A stretch of 64,000 nucleotides of DNA from Virgibacillus sp. 7505 (GTDB lineage: Bacteria > Bacillota > Bacilli > Bacillales > Amphibacillaceae). Each line of letters begins with the position of its first letter. Position 1 is the stretch's first letter. Of this stretch, positions 44,000 through 54,229 are shown in pieces. The notes under the pieces are model-generated. The model ran no database searches. It saw nothing but the letters and a program-made list of their open reading frames with translations, and was not told the origin of the DNA. The translations under genes were made by a program, and so were the position numbers. Location of the stretch: contig NZ_NPBF01000018.1 in the NCBI RefSeq assembly GCF_002272135.1, positions 1-64,000 of the forward strand. Reading direction: 5' to 3'.

Positions 44000-45819
44000 A
44001 AAAGTTATCGGAAGCGTTCAGATATAAACGGCCGGCATATAATGCAAACGCTCGTAAACAGAAAGCAAAAGTAGAAAATCCTAAAGATACTTTGCTAAGA
44101 ATTTGGCAATACATGCTTCACGAGAGACGTCTGCTTTTCAGTACACTCGGTATGATTATTGTAAGCTCTATTCTGGCGTTGGCTGGTCCTGTCATTCTGG
44201 GACATATCGTTGACAGATTTGTAAGTGGGGATTATACGGCAGTATATCTTCTGCAGCAATTGAGCTGGCTGCTGCTGATTTATTTCACTGTTGCTGTCAT
44301 GACATTTTTGCAAGGCTACTGGATGATCACCATCTCGCAAACAGCTGTGTACTCGATCAGGAAGGATCTTTTTGTCCATCTGCAGAAATTGAAGCTTGCT
44401 TTCTTTGATAAGCGGCAGCACGGAGAGCTTATGAGCCGGATGACGAATGATGTGGATAATATTTCGACGACGCTCAATACGTCGATGGTTCAGATCGTAT
44501 CCAGTATCATTACCTTTATCGGTATACTGGTTGTCATGGTCATGCTCAGCCCAGTACTTACGATCATCACGCTGCTCGTTGTACCCATCATGTTCATCGG
44601 CATCAAATGGATCACTAACCGAACCCGGCATGCTTTCAGAACACAGCAGCAAGCTGTCAGCAGTGTGAACGGTTTTGCAGAAGAAAGTATATCCGGCCAG
44701 GCAGTCATTAAAGCATATGCTCAAGAGAGCAAAGTGACGGATATTTTTCGCAATAAAACAGAACAACTGCAGCATGCGGGATTCTGGGCTCAAACTTTTT
44801 CCGGCTTCATTCCTAAGTGGATGAATATGCTGAATAACATTAGTTTTGCGGTCATTGCCGGCGCTGGTGCTCTCCTTATTGGGTATGGACGTGCGGGTAT
44901 AACTGTAGGGACGATTGTCATCTTCCTGGAATACTCAAGGCAATTCACTCGGCCGTTGAATGACTTGGCGAACCAATTTAATTCCTTGTTCTCGGCTCTT
45001 GCCGGTGCAGAAAGGGTTTTTGGGATTTTGGACGAGCAGGAAGAACACGAAGAAACGGCGAAACAAACAGTATCTAAACTTCGAGGAGACATACGCTTCG
45101 AGAATGTGACATTCACGTATGAAGGAGAACCTGCCTTGAAGGATATCAATTTCTCTGTTCAGTCGGGGCAAATGGCAGCATTCGTCGGCCCAACCGGATC
45201 TGGGAAAACAACGATCATGAACTTGATTGCTGGTTTTTATCAGCCTGATCAAGGGCAGGTAACAATAGATGATAACCCGCTTCCTGAGCTGGATTTTGGC
45301 AGCTACCGTAATCGAATCGGAGTTGTCTTGCAGCAGGATTTCTTGTTCAAAGGTACTATCCTTGAGAATATCCGCTATGGTAAATTGGATGCTACAGATG
45401 ATCAAGTGATAGAAGCAGCCAAAGCAGCCAATGCTCACCGGTTCATTACCAGACTTCCGGAAGGATATGAAACGGTAGTGGGGCAGGATGGCGGCGGTCT
45501 TAGTCACGGGCAGCGTCAGCTGCTGTCCATTGCCAAAGCGTTATTGAAGGATCCGGATATCCTCTTGCTGGATGAAGCAACATCCAGTATTGATACGATT
45601 ACAGAACTCAGGATCCAGCAAGCGATGAAAGTGTTGATGGAGGGGCGTACAAGTATTGTAGTGGCGCATCGACTTAATACAATCGAACAGGCCGACAAGA
45701 TATTTGTGCTGCAGGATGGAGAAATTAAAGAACAAGGGAGCCATCATGAGCTGATGGAGCAAAAAGGCTTCTATTCTGCACTGCAGAATGAGAAAACACA
45801 GCATGCTTCGAGCAGCTGA
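43996..45819 (+). CDS. Heterodimeric ABC exporter, catalytic subunit
   Basis: 607-residue half-transporter with a charged 40-residue N-terminal extension (KRPAYNANARKQKAKVENPKD), six helices and an ATPase domain. Walker A GPTGSGKTT (near 398) and Walker B LLLLDEATSSID with the catalytic Glu are intact, while the signature is LSHGQRQL instead of LSGGQ. Together with the upstream subunit this makes one competent and one degenerate ATP site. The N-terminal extension resembles YfiC-type proteins. Start overlaps the first gene by four bases. Confidence 0.9.
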   Translation: MKKLSEAFRYKRPAYNANARKQKAKVENPKDTLLRIWQYMLHERRLLFSTLGMIIVSSILALAGPVILGHIVDRFVSGDYTAVYLLQQLSWLLLIYFTVAVMTFLQGYWMITISQTAVYSIRKDLFVHLQKLKLAFFDKRQHGELMSRMTNDVDNISTTLNTSMVQIVSSIITFIGILVVMVMLSPVLTIITLLVVPIMFIGIKWITNRTRHAFRTQQQAVSSVNGFAEESISGQAVIKAYAQESKVTDIFRNKTEQLQHAGFWAQTFSGFIPKWMNMLNNISFAVIAGAGALLIGYGRAGITVGTIVIFLEYSRQFTRPLNDLANQFNSLFSALAGAERVFGILDEQEEHEETAKQTVSKLRGDIRFENVTFTYEGEPALKDINFSVQSGQMAAFVGPTGSGKTTIMNLIAGFYQPDQGQVTIDDNPLPELDFGSYRNRIGVVLQQDFLFKGTILENIRYGKLDATDDQVIEAAKAANAHRFITRLPEGYETVVGQDGGGLSHGQRQLLSIAKALLKDPDILLLDEATSSIDTITELRIQQAMKVLMEGRTSIVVAHRLNTIEQADKIFVLQDGEIKEQGSHHELMEQKGFYSALQNEKTQHASSS

Positions 45820-45842
45820 TACTCCCCGATTAATCGTAGGTG

Positions 45843-45871
45843 TTGCGATTTTTTTAACGTTTGCGTAAAAT
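45843..45871 (+). promoter_or_regulatory. Sigma-A promoter of accBC
   Basis: TTGCGA, 17 bases, TAAAAT, 60 bases before accB. A weak AATCG/CGATT hairpin with a T run (45833-45857) just before may end the ABC transcript. Confidence 0.6.
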
Positions 45872-45930
45872 ATGTTAGTGATTAAATCTGTAGGAACCAT
45901 TTTGCAGGACCATTGTAAAGGAGTGCCAAT

Positions 45931-46407
45931 ATGCTTAAATTAGAAGAATTGAAAGAACTTATTACCTTAATTGACCAATCTTCAATAGATGAATTCGATT
46001 ATGAAACTGAAGGGGAAAAAGTCTCCCTTCGAAAAAACAAAGAAGTTGTACAAGTTGCAGCGGCACCAGCGCCAGTTCAGCCGGCCGTAAGTGCTCCGCA
46101 GGCACCAGCATCTGCTGCGCAGCCTGAGCCAGCAGCGCAAGCTCCAGAAGCAGCTGCAAAGAATTATGATTACGAAATCACATCATTGATGGTCGGTACT
46201 TTCTACAGCAAACCAAATCCTGATTCTGATGTTTTCGTAAGCGTCGGTGAGCGAGTGGAGAAAGACACAGTTGTATGTATCGTGGAAGCGATGAAACTAT
46301 TCAATGAAATCACTGCAGACGTATCAGGTGAAATCGTAGAAGTACTAGTGGAAAACGGAGAGCTTGTTGAATATGGACAACCTCTGTTTAGAGTGAAGGC
46401 TAACTAA
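45931..46407 (+). CDS. accB: Biotin carboxyl carrier protein of acetyl-CoA carboxylase
   Basis: Carries biotin between the carboxylase and transferase parts in the first step of fatty-acid synthesis. 158 residues: N-terminal helical part, an Ala/Pro-rich linker (about 45-80) and the biotinyl domain with EAMKLFNE, biotinylated Lys122. AAAGGAG precedes the ATG. The accA and accD subunits lie elsewhere. Confidence 0.97.
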   Translation: MLKLEELKELITLIDQSSIDEFDYETEGEKVSLRKNKEVVQVAAAPAPVQPAVSAPQAPASAAQPEPAAQAPEAAAKNYDYEITSLMVGTFYSKPNPDSDVFVSVGERVEKDTVVCIVEAMKLFNEITADVSGEIVEVLVENGELVEYGQPLFRVKAN

Positions 46408-46421
46408 GGGGTTGACTCGTT

Positions 46422-47771
46422 GTGATTAAGAAATTATTGATTGCCAACCGAGGTGAGATTGCTGTCCGGATTATCCGTGCCTGCAAAGAGATGGATATAG
46501 AAACGGTCGCAATCTATTCGGAAGCAGACAGAGAAGCATTACATGTACAGCTGGCGGATGAAGCGTATTGTGTCGGTCCGGCAGCAAGTAAAGAAAGTTA
46601 CTTGAATTTCTCGAATATCATTAGCGTAGCGACGCTGACTGGTGTCGATGCAATCCATCCTGGATATGGATTTTTAGCAGAGAACCCAGATTTTGCAGAG
46701 CTATGTGCCGAATGCAACATTACATTCGTTGGTCCTAGTGCGTATGCCATCAACAAGATGGGAACAAAGGACGTTGCTCGTGAAACGATGCGGGAAGCTG
46801 GTGTTCCAGTAGTGCCCGGTTCAAACGGTATCGTTGCAGACGCAGAAGAAGGCAAGCAAGTCGCAGAACAGATTGGCTATCCAGTCATCATCAAAGCGAC
46901 AGCTGGCGGAGGCGGTAAAGGTATCCGAATCGCTCGTACGGAAGAAGAACTTGTAAAAGGAATCAGTGTTACGCAGCAGGAAGCAGCTACAGCTTTCGGC
47001 AACCCTGGTGTCTACTTAGAGAAGTACATAGAAGATTTCCGTCATGTGGAAATCCAGGTGCTTGCGGATAACCATGGCAATGCTATCCATCTTGGGGAAC
47101 GTGATTGTACGGTACAGCGTCGTATGCAGAAGCTGATCGAAGAATCTCCTTCTCCAGCAGTTTCACCGGAAATCCGAGCGAAAATGGGTGAAGCAGCAGT
47201 GAAAGCAGCCCTTGCGGTTGATTATTCTGGTGCTGGTACAATTGAATTCATTTTTGATCGTAAAGATCATACATTCTATTTCATGGAAATGAATACACGT
47301 ATTCAAGTGGAGCATCCCGTGACTGAGCTTGTGACAGGCGTGGATCTTATCAAGGAACAGATTCATATTGCCAACAATGAGCCATTACGTTATGCGCAGG
47401 AAGATATCACATTCAACGGATGGGCTATCGAGTGCCGTATCAACGCAGAGAATCCATTCAAGAACTTCATGCCTTCACCAGGTAAAATCGATCTTTACCT
47501 TGCACCAGGCGGTTTCGGTGTACGTGTGGACGGAGCAGCTTATCAGGGCTATTCTATTCCGCCATTCTATGACAGTATGGTGGCGAAGCTGATCACGTTC
47601 GGCAAAACACGTGAAGAAGCAGTTTCCAGAATGAAGCGCGCTTTGAGTGAATTTGCTGTCGAAGGTGTGCATACGACGATTCCGTTCCATTCTCGTATGA
47701 TGGAGCACCCGGTGTTTGTAGAAGGGGATTTCAACACGAACTTCCTGGAAAATTACACAATCATGGAGTAA
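46422..47771 (+). CDS. accC: Acetyl-CoA carboxylase, biotin carboxylase subunit
   Basis: Carboxylates the biotin on AccB with ATP and bicarbonate. 449 residues of the ATP-grasp superfamily: [14 protein letters not shown] at the start, glycine-rich ATP loop [14 protein letters not shown] (near 160), [16 protein letters not shown] with the metal and catalytic residues (near 290). Starts with GTG 46422, 14 bases after accB. Confidence 0.97.
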   Translation: MIKKLLIANRGEIAVRIIRACKEMDIETVAIYSEADREALHVQLADEAYCVGPAASKESYLNFSNIISVATLTGVDAIHPGYGFLAENPDFAELCAECNITFVGPSAYAINKMGTKDVARETMREAGVPVVPGSNGIVADAEEGKQVAEQIGYPVIIKATAGGGGKGIRIARTEEELVKGISVTQQEAATAFGNPGVYLEKYIEDFRHVEIQVLADNHGNAIHLGERDCTVQRRMQKLIEESPSPAVSPEIRAKMGEAAVKAALAVDYSGAGTIEFIFDRKDHTFYFMEMNTRIQVEHPVTELVTGVDLIKEQIHIANNEPLRYAQEDITFNGWAIECRINAENPFKNFMPSPGKIDLYLAPGGFGVRVDGAAYQGYSIPPFYDSMVAKLITFGKTREEAVSRMKRALSEFAVEGVHTTIPFHSRMMEHPVFVEGDFNTNFLENYTIME

Positions 47772-47794
47772 ATAACCTAAAGGATGTGAGATCT

Positions 47795-48184
47795 TTGCAG
47801 GAGCAATCCTTCGTATCAATCGGTCATAAGGGAGCACTTGGCAACGTCATGCTTTCACCTGCTGTGATTGAGGTGATTGCCGGAATTGCAGCAAGTGAAG
47901 TGAAGGGCGTTATGGCAATGAGGGGCGGCTTTGCCACTGGTGTGGCGGAAAAGCTCGGCAAGAAGGCACATGGTAAAGGTATCAAGGTTGAACTCACGGA
48001 ACAAGGAGTGGCAATCGACGTCTTTATTACGGTTAGTGCCGATTGCAGGATGCCCGAGGTAGCCAAAGACATTCAGCAGCATATCCGTCAGGCGCTGCAG
48101 ACGATGACGGCACTTGCGACCAAAGAGATCAATGTCCATATAGTAGGTATACAACTCGATCAAAAAGCGGACACTGTCGAATAG
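47795..48184 (+). CDS. yqhY: Asp23/Gls24 family protein YqhY
   Basis: About 129 residues of the DUF322 family, with the typical GNVMLSPAVIEVIAGIAASEVKGV core and HVVGI-type end. In B. subtilis YqhY is co-transcribed with accBC and modulates acetyl-CoA carboxylase activity. TTG 47795 is the likely start after AAAGGATGTG; a GTG nine bases earlier is also in frame. Followed by a strong terminator, so accB-accC-yqhY is one unit here. Confidence 0.9.
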   Translation: MQEQSFVSIGHKGALGNVMLSPAVIEVIAGIAASEVKGVMAMRGGFATGVAEKLGKKAHGKGIKVELTEQGVAIDVFITVSADCRMPEVAKDIQQHIRQALQTMTALATKEINVHIVGIQLDQKADTVE

Positions 48185-48198
48185 ACTGTTTTCGCTGG

Positions 48199-48238
48199 AA
48201 AAGACCTTGGCTGGTTCGGCCCTGAGGTCTTTTCTTTT
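48199..48238 (+). terminator. Rho-independent terminator after yqhY
   Basis: AAAAGACCT pairs with AGGTCTTTT, with further pairing inside, then TTCTTTT. Confidence 0.85.
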
Positions 48239-48265
48239 GTTCAAAGATAGATTTAAGCCTATATA
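48237..48265 (+). promoter_or_regulatory. Likely sigma-A promoter of nusB
   Basis: TTGTTC, 17 bases, TATATA, 42 bases before nusB; its -35 box abuts the yqhY terminator. Confidence 0.55.
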
Positions 48266-48307
48266 TCATGTTATGATTTGATGAGATGAGTTAAAAGGAG
48301 ATAGAAT

Positions 48308-48691
48308 ATGAAACGACGTACGGCACGGGAAACTGCCTTCCAAGTCCTCTTCCAGATGGACATGAACGATATTCAGCCAGAAGAGGCTGTGGAAAATGTA
48401 TTAGGAGAGCCTTTGCAGAATGCTTTTTTGGCCAGTCTTATTAATGGCGTAATCGAGCATAAAGCTGAAATCGATGCAAAAATTGCCGAGCATTTAGAGA
48501 ATTGGTCATTCGATCGGCTAGCGAGTGTGGAAAAGACAGCATTGCGTATCGCAGTATATGAGCTTCTGCATCATTCAGATGTACCACAAGGCGTAGTCAT
48601 CAATGAAGCGATCGAGATTTCGAATCTATTCGGAGATGAGAAATCGGGCAAATTCGTTAACGGCGTACTATCTAGAATAATCAAAAAATAA
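48308..48691 (+). CDS. nusB: Transcription antitermination factor NusB
   Basis: RNA-binding helical protein that with NusE (S10) assembles the rRNA antitermination complex. 127 residues; RRTARETAFQVLFQMD at the N-terminus is the arginine-rich BoxA-binding helix, and the C-terminal NEAIEISNLFGDEKSGKFVNGVLS is the family signature. AAAGGAGATAG precedes the ATG. Confidence 0.97.
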   Translation: MKRRTARETAFQVLFQMDMNDIQPEEAVENVLGEPLQNAFLASLINGVIEHKAEIDAKIAEHLENWSFDRLASVEKTALRIAVYELLHHSDVPQGVVINEAIEISNLFGDEKSGKFVNGVLSRIIKK

Positions 48692-48705
48692 GGGAGCGGA
48701 TGAGC

Positions 48706-49566
48706 ATGACAGCAGAATTAATCTATGGAAAAGAACTTGCAGCAACGATTCGGGGAGAACTGAAACAAGAAGCAGCAGCACTGAAAGAACAAGATATTCT
48801 GCCTCATCTGACCGTTGTCTTAGTTGGAGACGATCCTGCCTCCAGATCTTATGTAAAAGGGAAAGAAAAAGCATCAGCCGAAATCGGTATCAGTTCTGAT
48901 TTGATTGAACTGCCAAGTTCTACAACGCAGACGGAGCTGCTGGATCTTATTCAGCGTTTGAATTTGGATACGAATGTGAACGGCATTCTAGTCCAATTGC
49001 CTCTTCCGGCACATATCGACGAACAAGCAGTTATCGACAGCATTGATCCAGAAAAAGATGTAGATGGCTTCCATCCTGCCAATGTTGGCAAAATGATGCT
49101 TGGAGAAGATACATACTATCCATGTACACCATACGGAATCATCCAAATGCTGAAGTCGAAGGATGTTGAGATTGCAGGTAAAACTGCTGTCATCGTCGGC
49201 AGAAGCAATATTGTCGGCAAGCCTATTGGGCAGCTGCTTTTGAATGAGCATGCTACAGTTATTCATACGCATTCACGCACACCGGATCTTAGAAGCTTTA
49301 CAAAACAAGCAGATATCCTTGTTGTGGCAGTAGGACGTGAGCATATGATCAAAGCAGAAGATATCAAAGAAGGCGCCATCGTCATCGATGTAGGTGTGAA
49401 CAGGAATGCAGCAGGCAAGCTGACAGGAGATGTCGATTTCGAACATGCGAAGGAAGTTGCCTCTATCATTACACCAGTGCCGGGCGGTGTAGGTCCAATG
49501 ACGATCACGATGCTGATGCTTAATACAATTAAAGCAGCAAGGCGCCAAGCCGCAGCGGTAGTGTAA
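48706..49566 (+). CDS. folD: Bifunctional methylene-THF dehydrogenase/methenyl-THF cyclohydrolase
   Basis: Interconverts 5,10-methylene-, methenyl- and 10-formyl-THF with NADP. 286 residues; catalytic Lys in SRSYVKGKEKA (near 54), QLPLPAHID, and the Rossmann segment VIVGRSNIVGKPIGQLLL. PVPGGVGPMTITMLM at the end is typical. ATG 48706 is nine bases after GGGAG; ATG 48700 is too close. Confidence 0.97.
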   Translation: MTAELIYGKELAATIRGELKQEAAALKEQDILPHLTVVLVGDDPASRSYVKGKEKASAEIGISSDLIELPSSTTQTELLDLIQRLNLDTNVNGILVQLPLPAHIDEQAVIDSIDPEKDVDGFHPANVGKMMLGEDTYYPCTPYGIIQMLKSKDVEIAGKTAVIVGRSNIVGKPIGQLLLNEHATVIHTHSRTPDLRSFTKQADILVVAVGREHMIKAEDIKEGAIVIDVGVNRNAAGKLTGDVDFEHAKEVASIITPVPGGVGPMTITMLMLNTIKAARRQAAAVV

Positions 49567-49580
49567 GGAGCAGGTAAAGT

Positions 49581-50927
49581 ATGAGTGATGACCGTTATTT
49601 GACCGTGACTGCCCTGACCCGCTATATGAAGCGGAAGCTGGAAACGGACAAACATTTGAAGGATATTTGGCTAAGAGCTGAAATATCAAACTTCAAGCAC
49701 CACAGTCGCGGTCATATGTATATGACATTGAAGGATGATGGAGCACGGATACAATCTGTCATGTTTGCAAGTCAGAACAAAGGAATGAAATTTGTTCCCG
49801 AAAACGGAATGACCGTTTTGATCCGCGGAGAAATTGGCTTATATGAGCCGCAGGGCCAATATCAGCTTTATATTCAGCATATGGAGCCAGATGGAGTGGG
49901 AGCGCTGTATCAAGCTTATGAACAGCTGAAAGAGAAGCTGGAAAGAGAAGGTTTATTTTCTGCTGCTCACAAGAAACCGCTCCCAGCTTATCCGGAACAT
50001 ATTGGAGTCATTACTTCCCCGACCGGTGCTGCCGTAAGGGATATTTTGACGACCATCAAAAGGCGGTATCCAATTGTTAAAGTGACGGTTCTCCCTGTAT
50101 CGGTACAAGGTGATCGATCAGCTACGTCGCTTGTACAAGCTCTCTCTTATGCAGAAGAGCATGACTTTGACGTGCTGATCATCGGAAGAGGCGGCGGCTC
50201 AATCGAAGAACTTTGGAGCTTTAATGAGGAAATCGTCGCACGCGCTATCCACCGGGTGAGTATTCCGATAATTTCCGCAGTCGGACATGAAACGGACTTT
50301 ACCATCAGTGATTTCGTTGCCGATGTCAGAGCAGCTACCCCGACCGGTGCAGCTGAATTGGCTGTGCCAGCCCGAGAAGAATTGCTGCACCGCTTAGCAC
50401 AGCTCTCAAACAGGATGCATTATGTTGTCCGTCAAGGCTACACCCAAGAAGCAAACAGATTGGCAAAACTTCGAGGTTCCTATGCATTCCGCTATCCAGA
50501 GCAGCTTCTCAGGCAGAAGGAGATAGAGCTGGACAAGCTTTCCGATCGTCTAAGCAGAGCAGCTACGACTGCGGTATCAGCACGACAGCAGCAATTTACC
50601 ACTTTGGTTAATAGGCTTTCACTTGTTCATCCAGGAAAACAGGCGCAGAACTACGGACAGCAGCTTACTGCCCTGCAAGCCAGGCTGAAGCAAGCGATGG
50701 GAAAAAGGCATGAAAGCGAACAACAGAAGTTTCTGCATCAGATCAATAAGCTTTCTTTATTGAACCCATTGGAAACGATGAAGCGAGGATATAGTATCTC
50801 GTATAAACAAGATACCCTTCTAAAGAGCGTGAATCAGGTTACTAAAGGCGATGATGTGCAAATCCATGTGGAGGACGGCACAATAGATTGTATCGTCAAG
50901 GAAGTGAAGGAGGATACAAATGGCTGA
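49581..50927 (+). CDS. xseA: Exodeoxyribonuclease VII large subunit
   Basis: Single-strand DNA exonuclease with XseB. 448 residues: N-terminal OB fold ([16 protein letters not shown]... [14 protein letters not shown]), catalytic domain with [16 protein letters not shown] and [46 protein letters not shown] reduced here to its motif core, and a long coiled coil (about 280-400). Overlaps xseB by eight bases. Confidence 0.96.
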   Translation: MSDDRYLTVTALTRYMKRKLETDKHLKDIWLRAEISNFKHHSRGHMYMTLKDDGARIQSVMFASQNKGMKFVPENGMTVLIRGEIGLYEPQGQYQLYIQHMEPDGVGALYQAYEQLKEKLEREGLFSAAHKKPLPAYPEHIGVITSPTGAAVRDILTTIKRRYPIVKVTVLPVSVQGDRSATSLVQALSYAEEHDFDVLIIGRGGGSIEELWSFNEEIVARAIHRVSIPIISAVGHETDFTISDFVADVRAATPTGAAELAVPAREELLHRLAQLSNRMHYVVRQGYTQEANRLAKLRGSYAFRYPEQLLRQKEIELDKLSDRLSRAATTAVSARQQQFTTLVNRLSLVHPGKQAQNYGQQLTALQARLKQAMGKRHESEQQKFLHQINKLSLLNPLETMKRGYSISYKQDTLLKSVNQVTKGDDVQIHVEDGTIDCIVKEVKEDTNG

Positions 50928-51153
50928 GGAGAAAAAACAGAGCTTTGAAGAAGCAATGCAGCAGTTGGAGGAAATCGTGAGCAAGCTGGAGCAGGGGGAT
51001 GTCCCGCTTGAACAGGCGATCGGCTATTACCAGGAAGGTATGAAGCTTTCCAAAATTTGTGGCGATAAGCTCGAACAAGTCGAGAAGCAGATGGTGGAAA
51101 TCGTGAATAATGCCGGCGAAACCGAGCCATTCACTGTACAGGAGGAAGAATAA
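50920..51153 (+). CDS. xseB: Exodeoxyribonuclease VII small subunit
   Basis: 77-residue helical hairpin protein that wraps the coiled coil of XseA. Motif [26 protein letters not shown] is diagnostic. GAAGGAGG precedes the ATG inside xseA. It abuts the ispA start with no gap. Confidence 0.96.
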   Translation: MAEEKKQSFEEAMQQLEEIVSKLEQGDVPLEQAIGYYQEGMKLSKICGDKLEQVEKQMVEIVNNAGETEPFTVQEEE

Positions 51154-52041
51154 GTGAATGAATCGTTGCAGGATTATTTGAAAGCAGAGCAGCACCACTT
51201 AAACGAGTACATGATGAACTTGCTCGAAAAAGATAACATGCTGCCAGACTCTCTAGCGCAATCTGTTTTATATAGCATGCGGGCTGGAGGCAAGCGGCTG
51301 CGTCCGATTCTTATGCGAGCAGCATTTGAATCCTTCGGCGGACATGGCGATAAAGTCCTTCCAGCCGCTGCTGCACTTGAAATGGTGCACACCTACTCGT
51401 TGATCCATGATGATCTGCCTGCAATGGATGACGATGATTACCGACGCGGACAGCTTACGAACCATAAGAAATTTGGGGAAGCAACAGCGATTCTTGCAGG
51501 TGATGCACTTCTTACAAGAAGTTTTTCTGTCATCGGGGAAGCTGCAGGGTTACAGCCAGAGGAAAAGGTATACCTGATGTCTTATTTATCCGAAGCTGCT
51601 GGGCCAACTGGCATGATTGCTGGACAAGCATTGGATATGGAAGCGGAAGATAAAGAAAGTACGCTTCTTGAATTAGAGCAAATACATAATTTAAAAACGG
51701 GTAAGTTATTAACATATGCTATTGTTGCCGGAGCCTATTTAGCCGGGGTAAAACCGGAAAAACTTGAGCTGATGAAACAGTTCGGTACCTATATCGGCCT
51801 TATTTTCCAGGTGCAGGATGACATTTTGGATGTTACAGGAGACGCATCCGTCCTCGGAAAACCAGTCGGCAGTGACGAAGGGAATAAGAAGAGCACGTAT
51901 CCAAAGCTGCTAGGACTTGACGGAGCAAAGGCTCAGATGGACAAATATGTCAGCTTGGCTCACCAGTGTCTGGAGCAAGCAGATATCAAGGATTCCAGAT
52001 TGCATGAGCTTACCGTATATCTAAGCAGAAGGACGAGCTGA
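51154..52041 (+). CDS. ispA: Farnesyl diphosphate synthase
   Basis: Condenses isopentenyl diphosphate with dimethylallyl and geranyl diphosphates to make farnesyl diphosphate. 295 residues; first Asp-rich motif LIHDDLPAMDDDD (near 85) and second FQVQDDILD (near 222), with GGKRLRP for diphosphate binding. GTG start directly after the xseB stop, with GGAGGAAG before it. Ends 88 bases before a terminator-like hairpin. Confidence 0.96.
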   Translation: MNESLQDYLKAEQHHLNEYMMNLLEKDNMLPDSLAQSVLYSMRAGGKRLRPILMRAAFESFGGHGDKVLPAAAALEMVHTYSLIHDDLPAMDDDDYRRGQLTNHKKFGEATAILAGDALLTRSFSVIGEAAGLQPEEKVYLMSYLSEAAGPTGMIAGQALDMEAEDKESTLLELEQIHNLKTGKLLTYAIVAGAYLAGVKPEKLELMKQFGTYIGLIFQVQDDILDVTGDASVLGKPVGSDEGNKKSTYPKLLGLDGAKAQMDKYVSLAHQCLEQADIKDSRLHELTVYLSRRTS

Positions 52042-52128
52042 CTGTTATTGATTGTAAGCTACTAGCCAACTGTGATATATTGCTACTAGGAATATAGGAC
52101 AGAACTGATACGTACGAACATAGAAAAC

Positions 52129-52161
52129 GCCGTTATCACATATGTGCTAGCGGCTCTTTTT
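52129..52161 (+). terminator. Terminator between ispA and dxs
   Basis: GCCGTTA pairs with TAGCGGC (one G-T pair), inner CACA/TGTG, then TCTTTTT. It divides a cluster usually drawn as one operon. Confidence 0.7.
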
Positions 52162-52329
52162 AAATAGGCTCCTGCACGGCCGAAGTGCAGAAAATGTCTG
52201 ATATTGATGTAGGGGAGATAGAAACAGGGTATAAACCTACAGGATTGATTTCTTCGTCCGGCACAGAAATGTACCTATTCATACTATGCTGTCAGGCTGA
52301 TCAAGCCGGTGACAAAAGGGGAAGGTTAT
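52162..52329 (+). promoter_or_regulatory. Structured leader before dxs
   Basis: No gene in the 288 bases between ispA and dxs. Three hairpins lie in the part after the terminator: CTGCAC-GGCCGAA-GTGCAG (52172-52190), TGTAGG...CCTACA (52208-52241) and GTCAGGCT...AGCC-TGAC (52291-52313), the last just before the ribosome site. It matches no riboswitch I know, including TPP. No convincing promoter seen. Confidence 0.4.
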
Positions 52330-54225
52330 ATGGATTTAACAGCAATTAAGAACCCGGCATTCTTGAAGGAAATGTCAAATGAGGAGCTAAAAGAACTTGC
52401 AGCTACCATCCGGACATTTCTGATTGAGAAGCTGTCCGTCACAGGGGGACATCTAGGTGCGAATCTTGGTGTCGTGGAACTCACACTAGCTCTGCATAAA
52501 GCATTCAACAGTCCGCAGGATAAATTTATCTGGGATGTAGGGCATCAAGCATACATTCACAAGATACTGACCGGCAGAACAGCTGACTTTGAAACACTAC
52601 GCCAATATAAAGGCATGTGCGGCTTCCCGAAACGGATCGAGAGTGAGCACGATGTATGGGAGACAGGACATAGCTCTACATCCCTTTCTGCTGCAATGGG
52701 TATGGCTGCAGCAAGGGATATGATGGATGAGGATTATGAGGTTGTACCGGTTATTGGAGATGGTGCTCTCACAGGCGGAATGGCATTGGAAGCGCTGAAC
52801 AATATAGGTGATGAAAAAAAGAACATTACTGTCATCCTTAATGATAACGAAATGTCTATCGCGAATAACGTTGGTGCACTGCATCATGTTCTCGGCAGAA
52901 TGCGCAGTGCAGGGAAGTACAAGCGGGCGAAGGATGAAATGGAAACGCTGCTTAAAAAGATTCCTGCTGTGGGCGGCAAGCTGGCTAATGCTGCAGAACG
53001 GATGAAAGATAGCATGAAGTATTTCATGGTTCCCGGCATGTTTTTCGAGGAACTGGGATTCACCTATTTCGGACCTGTTGATGGCCATAACTTCCAAGAC
53101 CTTGAAGAAGCGATAAATTACGCCAAGAAAACAAAAGGTCCGAAAATCATCCATGTTGTTACCCAAAAAGGGAAAGGGTATCATCCTGCTGAAAGTGATA
53201 AAACAGATAATTGGCATGGAGTCGGCCCATACAAGATTGAATCCGGTGAAAAAATCAAAAGCTCTGCTACAGCTCCTGCTTGGAGTAAAGTGATTAGTGA
53301 AGCCGTCCTTGAGAAAGCACGTAAGGATAAAAGGATTGCAGTCATTACTCCGGCCATGATTCTCGGTTCCAAACTGGAAAACTTCAAAAAAGAAATGCCG
53401 GATCGTCTTTTTGATGTCGGAATAGCGGAGCAGCATGCCACAACAATGGCAGCTGGAATGGCGGCACAAGGTGTAAAACCTTTCCTTGCCATTTACTCCA
53501 CTTTCCTGCAGCGGGCATATGACCAACTGCTTCATGACATTGCAAGACAAAACCTGAATGTTTTTGTCGGAATCGACCGTGCTGGTTTTGTTGGAGCGGA
53601 TGGGGAGACGCATCAGGGGGTATACGACATATCGTTCCTGCGAGCAATGCCGAACTTCACCATTATGATGCCTAAAGATGAGAATGAAGCACAGCATATG
53701 GTCCATACTGCTTTGGTACATGAAGAAGGGCCGATAGCCTTGCGCTACCCACGCGGAAATGCACTTGGTGTTCCAGTAGATGACACAACTCATGCATTGG
53801 CTATCGGAAGCTGGGAAGTGCTAAGAGAAGGAACGGATGCTGTTATCCTCACATTTGGGACAACGATACCACTGGCAATGGAGGCAAGTGAATCACTCGC
53901 CGCTGATGGTATTTCTGTACGCGTCGTGAACGCCCGTTTTATCAAACCGATGGACGAGGCAATGCTTCATGAGATTTTCTCTTCGGATTTACCAATCCTG
54001 ACTGTGGAAGAAGCTGCACTTAAAGGCGGTTTTGGCAGTGGTGTGATGGAATTTGCTGAGGAGAATGGCTACAATGCTTCTTCTGTCAGACGAATGGGTA
54101 TACCTGACTACTTTGTTGAACATGGCAGTGTTCCAGAACAAATGGAGGAAGTCGGATTAACGAAGGAAAATGCAATCGACAGACTCCGTAAAATTGTAAG
54201 AATGAATGAAGAGCAAAGGGCTTGA
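52330..54225 (+). CDS. dxs: 1-deoxy-D-xylulose-5-phosphate synthase
   Basis: First enzyme of the MEP isoprenoid pathway; joins pyruvate and glyceraldehyde 3-phosphate using thiamine diphosphate. 631 residues. TPP-binding [16 protein letters not shown] with the Mg site near 152, catalytic Glu in DVGIAEQHA (near 372), transketolase-like C-terminal domain. GGGGAAGG before ATG 52330 decides the start. It leads a unit with tlyA and argR. Confidence 0.97.
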   Translation: MDLTAIKNPAFLKEMSNEELKELAATIRTFLIEKLSVTGGHLGANLGVVELTLALHKAFNSPQDKFIWDVGHQAYIHKILTGRTADFETLRQYKGMCGFPKRIESEHDVWETGHSSTSLSAAMGMAAARDMMDEDYEVVPVIGDGALTGGMALEALNNIGDEKKNITVILNDNEMSIANNVGALHHVLGRMRSAGKYKRAKDEMETLLKKIPAVGGKLANAAERMKDSMKYFMVPGMFFEELGFTYFGPVDGHNFQDLEEAINYAKKTKGPKIIHVVTQKGKGYHPAESDKTDNWHGVGPYKIESGEKIKSSATAPAWSKVISEAVLEKARKDKRIAVITPAMILGSKLENFKKEMPDRLFDVGIAEQHATTMAAGMAAQGVKPFLAIYSTFLQRAYDQLLHDIARQNLNVFVGIDRAGFVGADGETHQGVYDISFLRAMPNFTIMMPKDENEAQHMVHTALVHEEGPIALRYPRGNALGVPVDDTTHALAIGSWEVLREGTDAVILTFGTTIPLAMEASESLAADGISVRVVNARFIKPMDEAMLHEIFSSDLPILTVEEAALKGGFGSGVMEFAEENGYNASSVRRMGIPDYFVEHGSVPEQMEEVGLTKENAIDRLRKIVRMNEEQRA

Positions 54226-54229
54226 GTGA

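Noticed and set aside
45820-45930. FapR site controlling accBC
   Set aside because: Nothing close to the FapR palindrome is present; only a sigma-A promoter and a weak hairpin are seen.
52162-52329. TPP riboswitch before dxs
   Set aside because: Dxs uses thiamine diphosphate, so I looked for the CTGAGA and TGAACCTGATC elements; neither is present.
52597-53793. 398-codon open frame on the minus strand opposite dxs
   Set aside because: Its protein is rich in Cys, His and Ser without any domain, it has no ribosome site, and dxs fully explains the sequence. It is a mirror frame caused by codon bias.
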